Assembly (NCBI GenBank): GCA_963921195.1
Contig: OY992537.1
Coordinates: 67,138,040-67,202,039, forward strand
Source of the DNA: Pegoplata infirma
Taxonomy: Eukaryota; Arthropoda; Insecta; Diptera; Anthomyiidae
Direction: 5' to 3'
DNA: 64,000 nucleotides
The notes beneath the pieces are model-generated. The model ran no database searches. It had not been told where the DNA came from and saw only the letters and a list, made by a program, of their open reading frames with translations. Below, one piece after another: positions 11,398 through 22,075 of this stretch. Positions within the stretch are counted from its first letter, which is position 1; the number at the start of each line of letters is the position of its first letter. A program made the translations under genes and the position numbers.

Positions 11398-11488
11398 AAT
11401 ATAAGACATCAGCCTATAAACATTATCATGTTAAAAATTTAAAAAATTGTACAACAGTTTTAATTCTTAATTTTTTTATACAGTAAAA

Positions 11489-11640
11489 CAAATCGGCATT
11501 TTTTGACCAATAATTTTTTGTAAACAAAGAAAATGTTTTATTATTTTCATATCTCATTACTATACACTTGTACTAAAATTATTAAACAATGAAATCTTTT
11601 CTTTGTTTACAAAAAATTGATGGTCAAAAGAATTGTACGT
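11489..11640. mobile_element. Small palindromic MITE-like element
   Basis: Inverted repeats of ~35 bp: ttttttgaccaataattttt continuing tgtaaacaaagaaaa on the left, and the complement ending ttgatggtcaaaag on the right. The loop is ~60 bp. No clear target duplication. Confidence 0.6.
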
Positions 11641-13712
11641 CCAAAAATGAGGATTTCTACTACTCTATTTAAAAAATTTTAAAAGTCTTTGGAAAAACTT
11701 TTAGATAACTGATTGTAAACAATTGAACCAAAATCTGAAAATATCAGTTAGATTTTCCACCGCAAGATTTTTGGTGTCGAACAGTGTAATTAAAGAGCAA
11801 ACAAGTCCAGAAGATCGGACATTTTATATTAATGCAAACAAATTTTGTTTTTTTTTTCGCTTTTTTTACAATAGTAAAGAATTTATAATAAAATTCGGAT
11901 TTTTCATTTAGTTCTACTTACGAATCGCAGAATAATATTAAAGCTTACCTGTAAAGAAAAAGAGATGGGAAAAATTTGTTATATTTTTTTTAAATTTTTA
12001 AAAAGAGAACATATTTGATGTCCTTTTAAATTAATTTATATTCATAAAACCTATTTGCAATTATTGCCCTAAATGTATGCTTTTAAAATCTACATTTTAT
12101 CACACCTTAAGGTATGCTTTAAGAAAAAGCATAAACAAATGAAAAATCGTTCATGACTTGTTTTTTCAACTGGGCTCATCATGAGATTTTAAGAAATTTG
12201 CAAAATTAAAAACAAAATAAATATGCAATATGCAAAATTTTTGATTCCATGATCAAATTCTTTTATTTGTGTTGATCATTTAACTACAAATCATTTTAGT
12301 TAATAATTTCAACCTAACTGAGAACAGAAAACAATGTCCGTCGTCTCCGACCTATTTACTAAATAGACAATTATTAAAAATAAACCACGTTGCGTATGAT
12401 TGTTATTTAAAGGCAATTACAAAATTAAGCATACACCACTTATACAGTTTTCAAGCAATTATTATTAAAATTATAATAAAAGTTCACAAAATTCAAATGC
12501 TTGCAAAAAAATCTATCACTGAACTAAAGAAAAAAGCTTTAAGGGTTTTGTTATGGAATATGTCAACTTTCATTTGCATTTGGTTTCATCCCATTCCGAT
12601 TTCGGTTGTTACACTGTGTAATTATAGAGTCCACTTTTTTAATATCTAAATCCTTATACAAAAGATAAAAAGGCACAACTATTATATAAAGATTTTAACG
12701 TAGTAAAACGTTCTCCTTCAATTTTCTAAGTCATAATTAATTTAGTAGGAGTTAAAAATAATAATGAACTGTTATATATTATTTCTCTAAAATTTTTAAC
12801 TGCATTTGGAGTATCAACAGTTATAACCTTCAAGGCTTGTTTGAAAAAAAAATACTTCTTTACAAATTATAAAGTTCATTAACACTTATTGAATAGAAGG
12901 CGTTGAGTCATCTTGAAATCCAAAAGATATTTAGAAAAAATAATTTTACCCTCCATACAAATACTACGAAAATGCTAAGGAAAACAACCTCCCAAAAAAA
13001 AAATCTATTGAAATCAGCTAAAAAATTCAATATTTTAACCTTAAGCTAAAATAAAAATTAAAAAAATACAAAAAAAAAATCAACGCTTTTATGCAGCAGC
13101 AAACAAATAATAATGACTATTCAAACACTTAAGAAAAAGTTCACACTTTTAAGACCGTGAGGCAGTTAGGCATTGAACGATATAGCATGAATGCATGCAT
13201 GCCTGCCACATTGAAGCAAGCAACCAACATCAGCAGCCTTATTCAAAAAGTAAATATTTAAAGTAATGGCTGGATGGTTGGACAAAGCGTAAGCGTAAGC
13301 GTAAGCGTAACAGCGGAATAAACTTCATACAATATCTGGGCATTTGATGACCAGCCGGTTGGTTGGTCGAAAGTAGAAAATCTTAGGCATATAAATGCAT
13401 AAACAAAAGGGCCATTGTTATTATTGATTTTAAAAATATTCAAGTGAGGCAACAATATAAAAATGTGTATTTTTTTTAATAACAACAAAAAAAAATCTAC
13501 TGTGGACCTTAACAACACCCAGAAAAAAAAAATTCTTCGAGTAACAACAACAATTTTACCAGAATAACAATTGCTCAAAGGTGGTCTCATAATTTTAAGT
13601 TTCAACTGAAAACATAAAAAAAAAAAACTTCAACAAACAACAAACTTACATGGTTTATTGAAAAAACAAAACAAAAAAAATCAAACTCCAACTTGTTAAA
13701 ACAGTAAAAAAA
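11641..13712. other. AT-rich stretch, nothing recognised
   Basis: No domain-bearing frame. The 115- and 118-codon minus-strand frames at 13258-13958 are Phe/Leu/Lys-rich low-complexity translations and cross an INE-A boundary. Confidence 0.5.
13287..13310 (+). repeat. (gcgtaa)4 microsatellite
   Basis: Four exact gcgtaa units followed by cagcgg. It is unusually GC-rich for this region. Confidence 0.9.
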
Positions 13713-14355
13713 ACAAGTAAAAAAGTTAAATTCGGCCTTGCCGAATGTAGTAATACCCTCCACAATTTCAAAAAGATTATTGCAAACAACTTTATTTAAA
13801 AGGAAATTACTTTTGAAAAAAAAAAAAATTGAAAAAAAAATTCCGCGAAAAAAAATTTTGTTAAAAAAAAATCCTCGATTTTTTTCTTTTTTTGTCAAAA
13901 AATATGTTGGTACTTGTTTAAATACCATTTGTTGTTCAATTATGTTCACATATGTCAACCAGAAGCCGAATTAAAGCATTTTGTATTTTTAGGTTATATT
14001 GAATGTACTGAAATTTTTGAGGTGTGCTTACATTTGCGTTCATAACTTTTGAACCGCTAAACCGATATCGCTCAAATGCAATACCAAACTTCTCGGGAGA
14101 ACTTCCAATATATATGTTAAGTTTCAGTCATCTCTGTGCAATATTTTGTCCGCGAGAGCATTTTCCACAGACAGACAGACAGACGGACAGACGGACAGAC
14201 GGACAGACGGACAGACGGACATCGCTAGAATGTCTTAAAATCGATCGGGCATCATGAATATATATACTTTATGGGGTCCCAGACCGATATTTCGATGAGT
14301 TACAAACAGAATGACAAACTTATATATACCCTCTATCACTAAGTGGAGGGTATAA
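13713..14355 (-). mobile_element. INE-A, complete long-subtype element
   Basis: It begins aacaagtaaaaaagttaaat + tcggccttgccgaat (subterminal palindrome) and continues with ataccctccacaattt. The middle has ccgcg flanked by A/T runs and tatgttcacatatgtcaacc. Then come a (GACA/GACG)n tract at 14169-14222, the cgatcgggcatcatg core, ctttatggggtcccagaccg, and the terminal hairpin ending gtggagggtataaaa. At about 643 bp it has both ends and is non-coding. Confidence 0.92.
14169..14222 (-). repeat. (GACA/GACG)n tract in INE-A
   Basis: Tetranucleotide tract internal to the element, the GTCY proto-microsatellite of mini-me-type elements. Confidence 0.9.
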
Positions 14356-14790
14356 AAAGCCAAAAGAACAACCAGAACGATGGAAAAAGAAAACATCTAT
14401 GAAATGTTATTGATGCTGTATGCTGCTGTTGGTTGCAAGTTTAAGAAAATAAAAAAATCTTTCATTCGATTCTATTCTAAACATTTTAGAATTTCTATTG
14501 AATAAGTATTGAATTTTTTTTTCACAAAACATTGATATGAATATATCGGCAGGAGCTTAAAGGAATTAATTCTTTATATAAATTTTATTAATAAAAAAGT
14601 AAGAAGTAAAAACTTTTACCTCAATTTAGCCGAATACATAAATACCCGCCGAAATGCAAAATTTTGAATAGAAAACTTTTATTTTGACAAAAAATTTGGT
14701 AATTGCATATTATTTTTATTTTAAATTTTTTTTTTAGTAAATTTTTTTTTATGTGTAAAATGTTTTTGTGAGTGTAAAAATTTTTGAGAG
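14356..14790. other. AT-rich spacer
   Basis: No recognisable feature between the INE-A element and the Jockey-like LINE remnant. Confidence 0.5.
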
Positions 14791-14799
14791 TGACAATAA

Positions 14800-16323
14800 A
14801 ATTGTGGAAGGAGGAAGCATTCGGAAGTTGGCGGGACCACAAAAACGATATCTGATATGCTGCGTAAGCAAGCGAGAACAAATTGTGCCAGGGTACTGAG
14901 ACGCGCGAAGCTTCTCTACCAACATCGTCGTCGTGCTAAAGTTCGTTCTGTCCCTCGAGGTAGTAAGAGCTTTTGGTAATTCGTAAAGAGAGTAAGGGCC
15001 AATGCTAGTTCTTCCATCCCGACTCTTATAAAGGATGACCAAGTATTCACTGACCCGGTTGATAAGGCTAACCTTTCCGCTGATTTAATGGAAAGAAAAT
15101 CGTTCTTGCCGGAAGGCCATTAACCACTGCCAGAAGAGTATCCAGTACAATGCCCAAGATATTTTTCCGAACTCGTTCAGTTAAAAGGGTACTTGAGGAT
15201 CTCAACGTAAATAAGTCACGGGGATCCGATAGCATACCAGCACTGGCGCTAAAGCAGTGCTCCTTGGCGTTAGCTCGTCCATTGGCAAACCTGCTGGAAG
15301 ATGGCTAACGTTCAATCGATTCCTAAAAGACGTGCGTCTTCAGACCCAGAGAATTTTCAGCCGATATCCATTTGTTCTACGCTGTCGAAGGTAATATGGT
15401 ATGTCACCATCTTGTTGACTATCTTGAGCATAACTCACTATTCAGTGACCAAGAGTATGGCTTCCGTAAACGGCGTTATACGGAGGACCTGATGGCGTTT
15501 CTACTGGAACCATGGATTCGTTTCATTCATCAATTTGGTGAAAGTAAGTTGCTTTGGATATTTCCAAGGCTTTTGATCGTTTGTGACACGACGCACTTGT
15601 ATCAAAACTTTTTGCTTTTGGTGTCGATAAGGATTTCTCTCGATTTACATTGAGTTTTCTTAGGGACTTACGTGTTGTTTTAATTGGGGTTTCATCAGAT
15701 AGGTTCCATCTTAACTATGGGGTACCGCAAGGTTCTGTTCTTTCTCCTACTCTTTTTCTTATCTTTATTAATGACCTTCTAAGTCAAACTTACAACCCTT
15801 TCTTATCTTTTGCAGACGACAACAACATTTGTCATTTATTTTCCATAGATTATAAGCCAGGCCTTGTATAGTTTGGCCGCGTGCGTCGGCTTATGAATGA
15901 CACTCTCAATCAGGACCTGTGGACAATCACTGAGTGAGGTCATGCGAAAAAGGTTGATTTTAATGCACGAAGGAGGGCGTCGAAGCTTATCAATGGCAGT
16001 AGGGTATCCAACTCGATTGACTCTTTGGAGCATCGTCGGAATGTGGGTTGTGTAACACTATTCTATCGATATTATCATGGTAAGTGTTCTGCTGAGATAA
16101 GCGAACTTAAAACCCGGGCCCGGGTTTTTGTCCGAAGTACTCGCTTGTCTAGTAGGGCTCATCTATTTGTAATCGATTGCCCAGTGTACCGCACAACACA
16201 TTACAAAGGAAATTCATTTATAAGCCAAACTATCCTTTCTTTAAAGGTCTTCCCTGTTAACTACAATTTAGAAAGGTTCAAATCAAATACCCAGAAAACT
16301 CTACTTCCTCTATCCAGCATTTA
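14800..16323 (+). pseudogene. Jockey/CR1-like LINE RT remnant
   Basis: Pieces of an RT polyprotein lie in order on the plus strand in shifting frames. They are a pre-RT stretch with VPRGSKSFW near 14955; SIPTLIKDDQVFTDPVDKAN near 15015; LEDLNVNKSRGSDSIPAL near 15195; DPENFQPISICSTLSKV near 15345; and EYGFRKRRYTEDLMAFL near 15450. Motif A ALDISKAFDR is near 15550 in another frame. Motif B GVPQGSVLSPTLF and the catalytic FADD lie at 15715-15820. The C-terminal EHRRNVGCVTLFYRYYHG lies at 16028-16080 and the end is near 16323. About 200 codons between FADD and the C-terminus are missing, and frameshifts and stops are many. There is no RNase H, unlike the LINE at 2211. The YGFR, PQGS and FADD style resembles Jockey/CR1-group RTs; the exact clade is uncertain. 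No target duplication was found. Confidence 0.85.
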
Positions 16324-16551
16324 GTGTTGGTTAAGTTAAAAAGAAACTCTTTTCCGGGGTTATACTAGGTTTTACCAACCTAGATTGATATGTCAAGGTG
16401 TTACAAACGAAGTGACAAACTTTCAATCAAAATTTCAATCACTTATTGATGGCTTGTAAGCTGTGTAGAAAATTATCAGATTCCAAACCCACTCAACAAA
16501 AAAAAAAAGCCATTAAGAATATTATAGTTGGTCAACACCAACCATATAAAA
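16324..16551. other. Spacer with a possible degraded INE core
   Basis: At 16383-16425, tgatatgtcaaggtgttaca followed by aacgaagtgacaaact resembles the INE core, but nothing else of the element is visible. The text agttggtcaacaccaaccat + ataaaatctcc at 16525 recalls gtcggtcaataccgaccata at 63357. Confidence 0.4.
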
Positions 16552-16990
16552 TCTCCCTAGGATCTCCCTCCGATCTTCATGGAATTGGATTTATTTTGCA
16601 GAGCAGGAAAATAAAGGGAGTACATTTTCTTTAGCGGCCCGTATGCATATAACGGACATTTTTCAGTTTTATCCTATATTAGGCAATGTAATCCAGTGAA
16701 AGGTCTTTGGAAAATTTATCTATATGTGCAATTAGCGTGTCCAAACAATACAAATTTTCCACCATTTCGGAAATATCGGAACATTTTTGTTAATAAATAA
16801 AAAAAAAATATTTTCGTAAAAAAAAAAACTGAAAATGGTCCACTTCTCCACGTATAAATCGACCCCTCCTAAAAACGAGTTTAGGGCTGCTAAAAAAATA
16901 CATGTCTAATAAAATTTTGCTCTGAACAACATATCCAAATTTCATTAAGATCTGATGGTGACACTAGAGAAACTTTCCTTGTAATTCCAA
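16552..16990. mobile_element. FB-4 foldback element, small copy
   Basis: The left arm has ctccctccgatcttcatgga, aataaagggagtacatt and tagcggccc. The right arm is its imperfect complement: gggctgctaaaaaaatacat, atatccaaatttcat and gtgacactagaga. The same arms occur at 37076-37428 and 38448-38705. No coding sequence. Confidence 0.75.
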
Positions 16991-17079
16991 AAATGGTATA
17001 GTTTTTTCAGATTGAATTATGTTGCCAAAGTACACGAAATAGAACTTCATACAAAACTTGAATCAAATATATCCCATTT

Positions 17080-17320
17080 TTGGATCACTCGACAATATTA
17101 AGTACCGAGGACGGGACGGAACTGGAACAGAAAACCGATTTTATCTCACCGCACACAAATTTTGATATAACCTTCGAAGTCCAAGTACCAACTGGGAAAG
17201 ACTGTGTCAAAAACTCTGTTATGACAAAGAATGCGATCTCAATGTTCACGGACGGTTCAAAGATGGTTATGGCTACGGTTTCGGGAGTACATTCTGAAAG
17301 CCCTGAAATCGGGGCCTTTT
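17080..17320 (+). pseudogene. LINE RNase H fragment
   Basis: An 81-codon frame contains MTKNAISMFTDGSKM, the first RNase H motif (acidic residue in TDGSK). It is preceded by a region compatible with the usual spacer upstream of RNase H in LOA/I-type LINEs. Just after the motif the sequence reads better in the next frame (DGYGYGFG), which indicates a frameshift. Only the start of the domain survives: the E and second D motifs are absent and no RT is attached. It probably derives from a LINE related to those at 2211 and 53055. It is too short to define ends or a target duplication. Confidence 0.65.
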
Positions 17321-17435
17321 TCTGAGCAAAAAAAGGAAAAGTAGGAAGAGTCACATGTAATTGATAAAGCCCACAAATGAATATGACAAAGTACTAAAGG
17401 AATTAAGAACCTTGGAATAAAACATTGCGAAATTG

Positions 17436-17445
17436 GGAATCGAAC
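17436..17445 (-). promoter_or_regulatory. Pol III B-box-like motif
   Basis: The minus strand reads gttcgattcc inside caactgggacagttcgattc, matching the B-box consensus core. No A box was found upstream, so this is only a hint of a tRNA-derived SINE. Confidence 0.35.
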
Positions 17446-17539
17446 TGTCCCAGTTGGCAACGTCCATGATCCATCATTGTTGACGGTCCCCTGACATGTC
17501 AGAGTCACACCTAAAATCCCCAAGACATCTTTATATGCC

Positions 17540-17660
17540 GAGTTGAGGACAGTTTCATATAAAATTTATAAATGTCCTCAATCATAATCAGCAGTTATCA
17601 ACGGGTGCTGACATTTCCATGACATTTCCCTCAAGTTGTCTTTGAGGAAATGTCTGATAT
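17540..17660. other. Two short hairpins
   Basis: A tgaggaca...tgtcctca stem lies at about 17544-17581. A ~13-bp stem gacatttcc-ctcaa / ttgaggaaatgtc lies at about 17622-17656. They lie downstream (minus-strand sense) of the B-box at 17782 and may belong to the same SINE-like unit. Confidence 0.5.
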
Positions 17661-17769
17661 AGGTCATACGAAAATACAAATAATCTTCGCATTTCCCTTA
17701 GTTTTTACTTTCATCTATTTTCCTTTAAAAATTATTTTTATCATAAAAATAAATAACTTTTCGAATCTT

Positions 17770-17845
17770 TTAGTCCCAACTGGATTTGAACCCGGTACCT
17801 TTAGTTTATTAGTCTTACATACTGAACGAATTTAACGGAATACCA
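17770..17845 (-). pseudogene. Degraded tRNA-like sequence / SINE head
   Basis: On the minus strand the order is gttcagtatgtaagact (D-arm-like), ctaataaactaaagg (anticodon-arm-like), then gtaccgggttcaaatccag (T-arm with B box at 17782-17792). The T stem is imperfect and the acceptor stem does not pair, so this is not a functional tRNA. A tRNA-derived SINE remnant is the simplest explanation. Confidence 0.5.
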
Positions 17846-18860
17846 GGAAATTAGATGAAGGATAGATGGATATTACTGAATACGTGTAGAATATCGCGAA
17901 CCCTGTGTCCAATGCTAAATCCTAAGAGGACACACAATCCTCATACTTTGTGCAAACATTGTATAATCGCCCTCATACTTTGTGCAAATTGTTGCCTAAA
18001 CGGTGTCTCATTGTATTCTCTTGCGGAATATCATAGACAATCGGGGTGATCTAAGAAGTAGACCCTTGTAGCAGAGGGGGGAGGAAGGAAATGAAAACTA
18101 AGGGGATCTAAATGGGTCTAATGGGCACCGATCAAATTTGTCAAATGGCAGACACGTATCCATTCGCTAAAAACTTGCCCAAACAATTTCTTGGTAAATT
18201 CTTCGAAAAAGTTCCTCAATCTCGAAAAATAATTTTAAATCGACTTTAAATTGTATGAGGGCAACGAAAATATTTTCGTTATGGAATCCTAGACAGAAAT
18301 TTCAATGATCCCTAAGTGGAGGTACCCAGTTTCCTCACCTCTTAAAATGTTTGCTTAAAAATTTGTTCTTTTAAACATCTGCTAACATTCATGTTATTTT
18401 TACTATGCAACATGTTCAAAACCAAAAAACAAAAAAAAAAAAAAATAGACTCCACAACATAAAACTCAGAAGCTTCAAAGCTTTTACAACAACGGCAAAC
18501 AAAAACAAAAATACAAAAAAAAAACTTGCTAAAAAGAACTCTAAACATTCAAAGATGAATGTCTATTGCATAGCTTGCTTGGGATGATCTTCCTAAGGAT
18601 TTTTTTCTACTGTTTTTTGCAATACAATAAAGCAAGTGTAGCATGTAGATAGATAGATGTATGATGTTGTATTTCAATTTTTTTTTGTGTATTTGTTGTT
18701 GTTTTGTTATGCTTTCTAGGTCTTTTAATAAATAATGGGTTGTATGCTTTTAAGGTCAGTGTTTAGTTAAGAAATTGCATTGATTTGTATAATATCATCA
18801 ATATAATAGTGATTCAATAGTCGTTGTAGTCATCAGTCGGTTAGTTGGTAGCACAATATA
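17846..18860. other. AT-rich stretch with weak INE trace
   Basis: No gene seen. At 18230-18325 the order atcgacttta, atggaatcctagacag, aaatttcaatga, ctaagtggagg resembles a heavily degraded INE element. A gatagatagatg run lies at 18649. Confidence 0.4.
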
Positions 18861-19180
18861 TATAAGTATGCAAACAGGGATGTATTCGAAGTGGTTTCCA
18901 ATATTTTCCCAAATATGCTTCTACTTGCTTTTCACACGTACGAATTTTAATTTTTTCGTTTTGTTTTGCGAAAAAAAATAATACAAAACATATAAGCAAA
19001 AACAATATCAGATGGCAAAATAAATATTTTACTTAAATCTGAACAAAATTTTATGTCGAAAATATAAAAAACTGGTCTTCTTTTTGTCGTGTTGTTTATA
19101 TGAAACGTCAAAATTGACACCGTGTGCTGTCATTAATACTTGTACACATTTAATACAACCCTGATTGCATACTTCTTATG
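18861..19180. mobile_element. MITE with gtatgcaaacaggg TIR, copy 1
   Basis: Left end tataagtatgcaaacaggga; right end contains ccctgattgcatacttctta, its imperfect complement. The inner text caccgtgtgctgtcattaat + acttgtacacatttaat is repeated in the copy at 31071-33039. It is about 320 bp with no coding sequence. The exact target duplication is unclear. Confidence 0.7.
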
Positions 19181-20095
19181 TACTGTGGTTGGTAGATAGG
19201 TAGGTAGTTCTACTTGCTGTTGTTTTTTTTTCGTAAGTTGATTCTTTGATTGCCGTTCAATGTTAGCTAGAAGTAGCTAAAAGGCTTTATTTGTATTTTA
19301 AAATTTTGTTGTTCTTTAGAACTAAATAAAAAAAATCATAACATAACTTTGCTTTTTATTCAAGGGAAGTGGTCTGATTTTTTTTTTTTTTTTAAAAAAA
19401 TATGATATTGATTTAAATAATAGATAAAATGCATATTATTTTTTTGAAGTCTATTAACTATTGCTTTTATAAAATGGATTTGAATACAAATTTAGAAGAA
19501 TAAACATGCCATTAGCATTATTCAAAAAGTGATTTATAAAGAAATATGGATAGACGTTAAAAATTAATAATACTTAGAAATCTACTTTAAAAAAAAAACT
19601 TTACTCTATTTTACTATGATTGATTTTAGTAATACTTTTAAATAGATATGTATATAAGCTATTGCATATTTTTAGGTTTGAGTCAAAAGAATTCATAATT
19701 ACAAAAAAATGCTTTAATTGTGTTCTTATTATAGTTTAATACATATGTATGCTGCTTACAATAAAGCTTTAATTACAATACAAAAAAAGCTAAAAAAATG
19801 CAGCCTACTTCTAGGCGATTGTTAAGAATAAAAATTACAGCATATTTTTAAGGCAACAGAAAACTAACAGTTATAAACTGATTTTGAGGCCTAAAACTAT
19901 GCAACAAAATTGTTGAAACATTTGTGAGAAATCAAACATGTTTTTATTAAATCTTCATTAAAACAATAAAGGTTTGTCCGGATTTCCTCCTCTTGAAAGT
20001 TTTAGGATGTGTTACTTCAACAAAAAACATTTCCAAGCAAAACTTTGGTAATGAGTGATGATTATATAACATATTACTAGGTAATGTATTCAGTT
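19181..20095. other. AT-rich stretch, nothing recognised
   Basis: No frame above 60 codons with any signature and no terminal repeats noticed. Confidence 0.5.
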
Positions 20096-20097
20096 TC

Positions 20098-20883
20098 AGT
20101 TCCAAGGCATTCTATGAATGTCCGTCCGTCTGTATGAAACACGATTATGTCCAAAATAAAAAAAATTACCTACTGAATTTTGGCATGAATATGTCTGAGT
20201 TTATAATCGGTTAAGTTTGTAAATAGACAAATTCGGACCAGGGAAAATTGTTAATCTTTTGAGAACTAAACAACCTCTGAAAAACAAAAATGTTTAAACG
20301 TGTTTTTCGATTTTTTTGTTAAACAAATTAAATATGTTTATGCAAAAAGAAGTTTAATGTCCTGCACTTGGATCCGGGGAATTAGAAAATGTCTGTTTTT
20401 TCGGTCCGCCGCCCTTTCAGGGCGTGGATATAAAAAACAGTTTAAATAATAAAGGGGCATGTAACAGACTCAATTCGTTCGGATTTAAAAAATTTGGTTT
20501 ACTCGTAAAACGCAAAGAGAATATTATTTTTTTCGCAATGAAATCACTTTCAAAAATCAAAGTGGAATTGAATTGCATAAAAGTGGTTCATTCCGAAAAA
20601 ATGCCTGCGAATTTTGTACTCTTGCCCAAAACATTAAATCATGATAATGTTTTGCGGAAGATTTGGATGTACTTGCCAAAGCAAAGTTTTTTAGAAAAAT
20701 AATGTTATATTACTTTGCTATTCCATGCAAAACGAATTGAAATATCAGTCGAGGACCCCATTAAAAAACCAAAAGAGCTGTACATTTCGTAAGTGAGTGC
20801 AAAAATAAGTGCAAAAAAGAGTTTTTACATTTTGGAGAGTATAAAAGATTTGGCACCAAAGAATATAACACTCTCACTTGTTT
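20098..20883 (+). mobile_element. INE-B, head-truncated, internally altered
   Basis: It starts inside the element at tatgaatgtccgtccgtctg and continues with gtccaaaataaa and a gaccagggaaaa box. Then come cctgcacttggatccgggga (20361-20380) and the tail: gagtataaaagatttggc followed by aacactctcacttgtttt. From about 20430 it carries unrelated sequence that is inverted again at 21985-22075, so a further insertion lies within or across the tail. Confidence 0.7.
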
Positions 20884-20929
20884 TATGTACATTTGATAAA
20901 CAAATGGAAAATTTTTATGCGAAAAGCTT

Positions 20930-21565
20930 AGACTTGGTGAAAAAGTAGTTTTGGTAAAAAAAAATTGTTTTTTTTCACGAAAAATAAAATTATGTTAAAG
21001 TTTTTGATGAATTTTTTTAATGAAAAGAAAAATTTTTTGATGTAAAAAAAATTGATAAAAAAAAAATATGAAAAAAAAAAATTGGTGAGAAAAAAATTGA
21101 TAATAAAAAATGTGATGAAAAAAATTTATGAAAAAATAAAAAATTTTGAGGAAAAAAAATTTGATGAAAAAAAAAAATTAATGAAAAAAAAAAAAATATT
21201 TTATGAACAAAGAATTTGATGAAAAAAAATTTATGAAAAAAATTTGGTAAAAAAAAGTGTTATAAAAAAATAAATGATGAAAAAAAAGTTTGATGACAAA
21301 AAAAATTTTATGAAAAAAAAAGTTTGATGAAAAAAATTTATGAAAAAAAAAAAATTGATGGGGGAAAAAAATTGACGAAAAAAAATTTGATTAAATAAAA
21401 AAAAATTGATGAAAAAAAAATTTGATAAAAAAAATAAAAATTATAAAAAAAAAATTTGATGAAAAAAAAAAAAAAAAATTGATGAAAAAAAAAATTATGG
21501 AAAAAAAATTGATGAAAAAAAAAAAATTTATGAAAAAAAAATTTATGAAAAAAAAAAAAATAATA
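20930..21565 (+). repeat. S-family TTGATGAAAAA array, copy 2
   Basis: About 640 bp of imperfect tgatgaaaaaaaa units with variants such as tttatgaaaaaaa. The Lys-rich frame at 21422 is a translation of this array. Confidence 0.88.
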
Positions 21566-21980
21566 ATTATGTTACTTTTTACTCACCAGCTGGTGAAAAA
21601 CGGTTTTATTCACCACGAGGTGAATTATTATCCAAGTTACAAAACCATGTTATAAAATTGATGAAAAAATAAATTATGGAAAAAAAAATTGAGGAAAAAA
21701 AAAATTGAAAAAAAAATTTATGAAAAAAAAATTTTTCTTTGTTGAAAAATAATTATGTTACTTTTTATTCACCAGCTGGTGAAAAACGTTTTATTCACCA
21801 CGAGGTGAATTATTATCTAAGTTACAAACCCATGTTATAAAATTTTTGGTTTTAAGAAAATGAAAATGGTAATTCTTCTTTTCTTTTTCTTTAATTGTTG
21901 GCTTATATAGTCAAACTGAAGTGGCGTCCTGCAACTTTTTTAAAATTAGACACCAGCCTAAAAACATTATCATGAGAAAA
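21556..21980 (+). mobile_element. S-family module, internally duplicated
   Basis: The module taattatgttactttttac, perfect 12-bp palindrome caccagctggtg (21584-21595), ttattcaccacgaggtgaat, ccaagttac occurs twice (the second palindrome is at 21770-21781). About 80 bp of more array lies between them. After the second comes gttggcttatatagtcaaac + tgaagtggcgtcctgcaact and caccagcctaaaaacattat. This is the uninterrupted form of the copy split at 9803/11398. Confidence 0.85.
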
Positions 21981-22075
21981 AATATTTGCTTTGCATTTTA
22001 CGAGTAAACCACTTATTCTATTCAACTTCCGAACGGAATTGAGTCTGTGACATGCCCCAAAATTGTATTATTTAA

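Larger units (their letters stand above)
9606..11440 (+). mobile_element. S-family non-array module, split by INE-B
   Basis: The module 9606-9803 ends ...gcgtcctggaacttttt and resumes at 11398 as aatataagacatcagcctat. The uninterrupted version is at 21750-21975, which shows that 9804-11397 is an insertion in this repeat. Confidence 0.8.
20438..22075. repeat. Inverted repeat flanking the S-family array
   Basis: Sequence at 20438-20520 (ggggcatgtaacagactcaa + ttcgttcgga, then tttactcgtaaaacgcaaag) is the imperfect complement of 21985-22075. The 92-codon frame starting at 20424 reads through one arm and is not considered a gene. Confidence 0.7.

Noticed and set aside
13258..13958. Two ~115-codon minus-strand frames
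   Set aside because: Phe/Lys-rich; they run across the boundary of the INE-A at 13713, and no domain is visible.
20424..20702. 92-codon frame with mixed composition
   Set aside because: Part of it is an arm of the inverted repeat mirrored at 21985-22075, so it is repeat DNA.
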